Below are positions 61,487 to 64,000 of a stretch of 64,000 nucleotides of DNA, one piece after another. The position numbers and the translations under genes are program-made. The stretch spans positions 186,001-250,000 of the forward strand of contig CAWHJD010000016.1 in assembly GCA_963829585.1 (NCBI GenBank), given 5' to 3'. This DNA comes from Sva-07 sp963829585 (GTDB lineage: Bacteria; Actinomycetota; Acidimicrobiia; Acidimicrobiales; Ilumatobacteraceae). The notes under the pieces are model-generated. The model had not been told where the DNA came from and ran no database searches. It worked only from the letters and a program-made list of their open reading frames with translations. How positions within the stretch are numbered: the first letter of the stretch is position 1; the number at the start of each line of letters is the position of its first letter.

Positions 61487-62383
61487 ATGCGCGTCGCCAT
61501 CACCGGATCCACCGGCCTCATCGGGTCGGCCCTGACACCTCACCTCGAGTCGCTCGGCCACGAGGTGATCCGCGTCGTTCGCAACAACCCGACCGGGACC
61601 GACATCGTCTGGTCGCCGGCCGAGTGCCGCATCGACACGCACGCTCTCGACGGCGTGGACGCCGTGGTGCACCTCGCCGGCGCAGGCATCGGCGACAAGC
61701 GCTGGACCGACGACTACAAGCGCGAACTCCTCGAGAGCCGCACGAGGGGAACCACGCTCATCTCCGAGGCGATCGCCGCGGCCGAGGACGGCCCCACGGT
61801 GCTGCTGTCCGGATCGGCGATCGGCATCTACGGCGCACGCGGCGACGAGGAACTCGACGAGACGTCAGCGGTCGGCGACGGATTCCTGGCCGACATCTGC
61901 GTGCAGTGGGAGCGGGCGACCGGGATGGCCGAAGCAGCGGGAGCCCGGGTCGTGCACCTGCGTACGGGCATCGTGCTCTCGGCGAAGGGCGGCGCGCTCA
62001 AGAAGCAGCTCCCGCTCTTCAAGCTCGGCCTCGGCGGCAAGATGGGCGACGGCGACCAGTGGCAGAGTTGGATCTCGATCCACGACGAGGTCGCGGCGAT
62101 CACGCACCTGCTCACGGCCGACACGGCGGGCGCCGTGAACCTCACCGCCCCGAACCCGGTCACCAACCTCGAGTTCACCAAGACGCTCGGCGAGGTACTG
62201 CACCGCCCGACATTCGTACCGATCCCGAAGTTCGGCCCGAAACTCCTCCTCGGCGGTGAACTCGTCGACAACCTGTTGTTCTCCGGCCAGAAGGTCCTTC
62301 CCCGCGTCCTCGACGCCGACGACGGCTTCACGTTCCGGCACCCCGACCTCGCCACGGCGCTGCGAGCGCTGCTCGCAACGTGA
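61487..62383 (+). CDS. TIGR01777 family epimerase (NAD-dependent)
   Basis: The 298-residue protein starts MRVAITGSTGLIGSALTPHLESLGHEVIRVVR with the Rossmann GxTGxxG motif. VVHLAGAGIGDKRWTDDYKRELLESRTRGT is typical of the TIGR01777 (YfcH/SulA-like) branch of SDR epimerases. It has LLSGSAIGIYGARGDEELDET and IHDEVAAITHLL. Function: nucleotide-sugar epimerase-like by fold, with no proven substrate in this subfamily. A DUF1731-type C-terminal region (NLTAPNPVTNLEFTKTLGEVLHRPTFVPIPKFGPKLLLG) is present. Start: ATG at 61487. Its stop overlaps the FAD oxidoreductase start (GTGA). Confidence 0.85.
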   Translation: MRVAITGSTGLIGSALTPHLESLGHEVIRVVRNNPTGTDIVWSPAECRIDTHALDGVDAVVHLAGAGIGDKRWTDDYKRELLESRTRGTTLISEAIAAAEDGPTVLLSGSAIGIYGARGDEELDETSAVGDGFLADICVQWERATGMAEAAGARVVHLRTGIVLSAKGGALKKQLPLFKLGLGGKMGDGDQWQSWISIHDEVAAITHLLTADTAGAVNLTAPNPVTNLEFTKTLGEVLHRPTFVPIPKFGPKLLLGGELVDNLLFSGQKVLPRVLDADDGFTFRHPDLATALRALLAT

Positions 62384-63633
62384 CGCGTCCCGACGAGCCG
62401 GTCGCCGTCGTCGGCGCTGGACTGGCGGGACTGTCGTGCGCCGTCGCCCTCCACGAGGCCGGCGTGCCGGTGCAGGTCTTCGAGGCGGGTGACGGCGTCG
62501 GCGGCCGCGTGCGCAGCGATCACGTCGACGGGTTCACGCTCGACCGCGGCTTCCAGGTGGCGCTCACCGCCTATCCCGAGATGCATCGCCAGCTCGACAT
62601 GGCCGCCCTCGACCTGCAGGCCTTCGATCCGGGGGCGCTGGTGTGGCGCAACGGTCGCGGCGCCGTCGTCGGTGACCCGTTCCGGCGGCCCTCGACCACG
62701 CTGTCGACAGCGACGGCGCCGATCGGCTCGGTGTTCGACAAGGCCCGTATCGGGCTCCTGCGTCATCGGCTCCGCAGCGTCCATCCGGTCCGGCTGCTCC
62801 AGGGCCCCGACGGATCCACCCGTGACGCGCTCACCGCTGCCGGCTTCTCCGACACGATCATCGAACGCTTCTTCCGCCCATTGGTGGGTGGCATCCAGCT
62901 CGACCCGGAGCTGGCCGACAGCCGGCGCATGTTCGACATCATCTTCCGGATGCTCGCCGACGGTGACTCTGCTGTCCCGGCTGCCGGCATGCAGGCGATC
63001 CCCGATCAGCTCGCTGCGAAGTTGCCGCCGGGCGCAATCCACCTCGGAGCACGCGTGACCTCGACCTCGGCGACCTCGGTCATGCTCGCCGACGGCAACG
63101 AGTTCCGGGCCGCCGCAGTCGTCGTCGCCACCGAGGGTCCGACGGCCGCCCGCCTGCTGGGCATCGCCGACGTCGAGTCGAAGTCGGTGGGCGCCGTCTG
63201 CTTCGCCGCTCCCGAAGCGCCGATCGACTCGAAGCTCGTGGTGCTCGACGGCACCGGACGCGGCCCGGTGTTGAACGTCGCGGTCATGAGCAACGTGGCA
63301 CCGACCTACGCCCCGCCCGGACGCCACCTGGTCGTCGCCGCGATGCCCGGACACCTCGGCGAGAACATCGAGCGCGACGCTCGGGCGCAACTCCGTGGCT
63401 GGTGGGGTTCCGCCGTCGATGGATGGGAGCACCTGCGGACGTACCGGATCGCCCACGGCCAACCCCGTCAACGCGCACCGTTCGATCCCAAGCGGTCGGT
63501 GCACCTCGGCGACGGTCGGTTCGTGTGCGGCGACCACCGCGACACGGCCTCGATCCAGGGGGCCATGTTCTCGGGCCGTCGCTGCGGTCTGGCAGTGGCG
63601 GCCACGATCGGTCACACTGTTGACCATGGCTGA
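62380..63633 (+). CDS. FAD-dependent amine-oxidase-family oxidoreductase
   Basis: The 417-residue protein starts VAVVGAGLAGLSCAVALHEAGVPVQVFEAGDGVGGRVRSD, an FAD-binding GxGxxG-E-GGR motif, followed by GFTLDRGFQVALTAYPEM. It resembles protoporphyrinogen oxidase/phytoene desaturase-like enzymes of the amine oxidase superfamily; the specific substrate is unknown. The C-terminal FVCGDHRDTASIQGAMFSGRRCG is the usual second FAD-contact. GTG start at 62380 overlaps the epimerase stop. Its stop overlaps the next start by 8 nt, so these three genes form a tightly coupled set. Cytoplasmic. Confidence 0.83.
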   Translation: MTRPDEPVAVVGAGLAGLSCAVALHEAGVPVQVFEAGDGVGGRVRSDHVDGFTLDRGFQVALTAYPEMHRQLDMAALDLQAFDPGALVWRNGRGAVVGDPFRRPSTTLSTATAPIGSVFDKARIGLLRHRLRSVHPVRLLQGPDGSTRDALTAAGFSDTIIERFFRPLVGGIQLDPELADSRRMFDIIFRMLADGDSAVPAAGMQAIPDQLAAKLPPGAIHLGARVTSTSATSVMLADGNEFRAAAVVVATEGPTAARLLGIADVESKSVGAVCFAAPEAPIDSKLVVLDGTGRGPVLNVAVMSNVAPTYAPPGRHLVVAAMPGHLGENIERDARAQLRGWWGSAVDGWEHLRTYRIAHGQPRQRAPFDPKRSVHLGDGRFVCGDHRDTASIQGAMFSGRRCGLAVAATIGHTVDHG

Positions 63634-64000
63634 GGAGAACGACGAACGCACGACGGTCTCGAGCGACGAGCGAGTCGAGCGGGGCATCCGGTTCGTCGCC
63701 GCCGAGCCGCAGGCGATCTTCGACCTGCTCGCCGACCCCACACAGCATGCGCTGATCGACGGTTCCGGCACGGTCAGAGCCGCCACCGGCGACAACCCCG
63801 AGCGTCTCTCGCTCGGCGCGAAGTTCTCCATGTCGATGAAGAAGGGCATGCCGTACAAGATCACCAACGAGGTCGTCGAGTTCGACGAACCCAACGTGAT
63901 CGCGTGGCGCCACATGGGTCACCACGTCTGGCGGTACCGGCTGCGTCCCGTCGACGGCGGCACCGAGGTGACCGAGGAGTTCGACTGGGGCGTGGCGCGG
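63626..64000 (+). CDS. SRPBCC family protein (partial)
   Basis: The ATG at 63626 overlaps the previous gene. MAEENDERTTVSSDERVERGIRFVAAEPQAIFDLLADPTQHALIDGSGTV is the opening of a START/polyketide-cyclase-like SRPBCC domain; GAKFSMSMKKGMPYKITNEVVEFDEPNVIAWRHMGHHVWRYRL continues it. The helix-grip fold binds hydrophobic ligands. The gene runs out of the window after 125 residues; the ending would follow within about 30 residues. Ligand unknown. Translational coupling to the FAD oxidoreductase suggests a joint role, unproven. Confidence 0.82.
   Translation, partial: MAEENDERTTVSSDERVERGIRFVAAEPQAIFDLLADPTQHALIDGSGTVRAATGDNPERLSLGAKFSMSMKKGMPYKITNEVVEFDEPNVIAWRHMGHHVWRYRLRPVDGGTEVTEEFDWGVAR

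Overview
The window is high-GC DNA with strong G/C third-position bias, densely packed on both strands. It looks like one chromosomal segment of a free-living aerobic actinobacterium, probably of class Acidimicrobiia (Ilumatobacter-like). That placement is inferred from gene content: actinobacterial-type LexA boxes, an ImuA'/ImuB/DnaE2 mutasome, a MoeZ-like protein without zinc cysteines, DUF3039 and DUF4031 proteins, and a large-subunit-only methylmalonyl-CoA mutase. No tRNA, rRNA, CRISPR array, transposase or prophage was seen, and no gap without a gene exceeds about 300 bases.

Layout. 0-9 kb: pirin, nitroreductase, ThrH, a P-type ATPase, an MFS carrier and methylmalonyl-CoA mutase. 9-23 kb: RidA, class II aldolase, two DMT exporters, an alkylsulfatase, a rhodanese-ThiF protein, a nonapeptide-repeat RDD membrane protein, a sirtuin, an aminotransferase, release factor 3 and a DUF2207 protein. 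23-36 kb: leucyl aminopeptidase joined to a gutted sulfatase, YceI, an ArsC-ABC-ABC operon, malic enzyme, DUF3039, a NUDIX protein and a decayed VapBC pair. 36-48 kb: a lipoprotein, a thioesterase, SOS-regulated dnaE2 and imuA'-imuB, a fatty acid desaturase flanked by two related palindromes, a response regulator with a degenerate receiver, and a CarH-like B12 regulator. 48-60 kb: a minus-strand run lpd, E2, fused lipB-lipA, SWIM protein, DUF5691, MoxR ATPase, DUF5682, VWA. 60-64 kb: a TlpA-like lipoprotein, a TIGR01777 epimerase, an FAD oxidoreductase and a partial SRPBCC protein.

The most striking observation is two genes with an in-frame TGA exactly at the catalytic cysteine. One is an ArsC-type arsenate reductase (TGA at codon 12, with arginines at 60, 94 and 107). 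The other is a TlpA-like thioredoxin lipoprotein whose CxxC reads UxxC. Each TGA is followed at 17 and 26 nt by the loop of a small hairpin with a G in its first two loop bases, as expected of a bacterial SECIS. I read both as selenoproteins.

A caveat applies throughout. Many otherwise well-conserved genes (mutase, two ABC exporters, malic enzyme, aminopeptidase, dnaE2 and others) carry frameshifts that in nearly every case examined are explained by one extra base. Errors in the underlying assembly are more likely than mass gene decay. Coordinates of those genes span the whole reconstructed gene.
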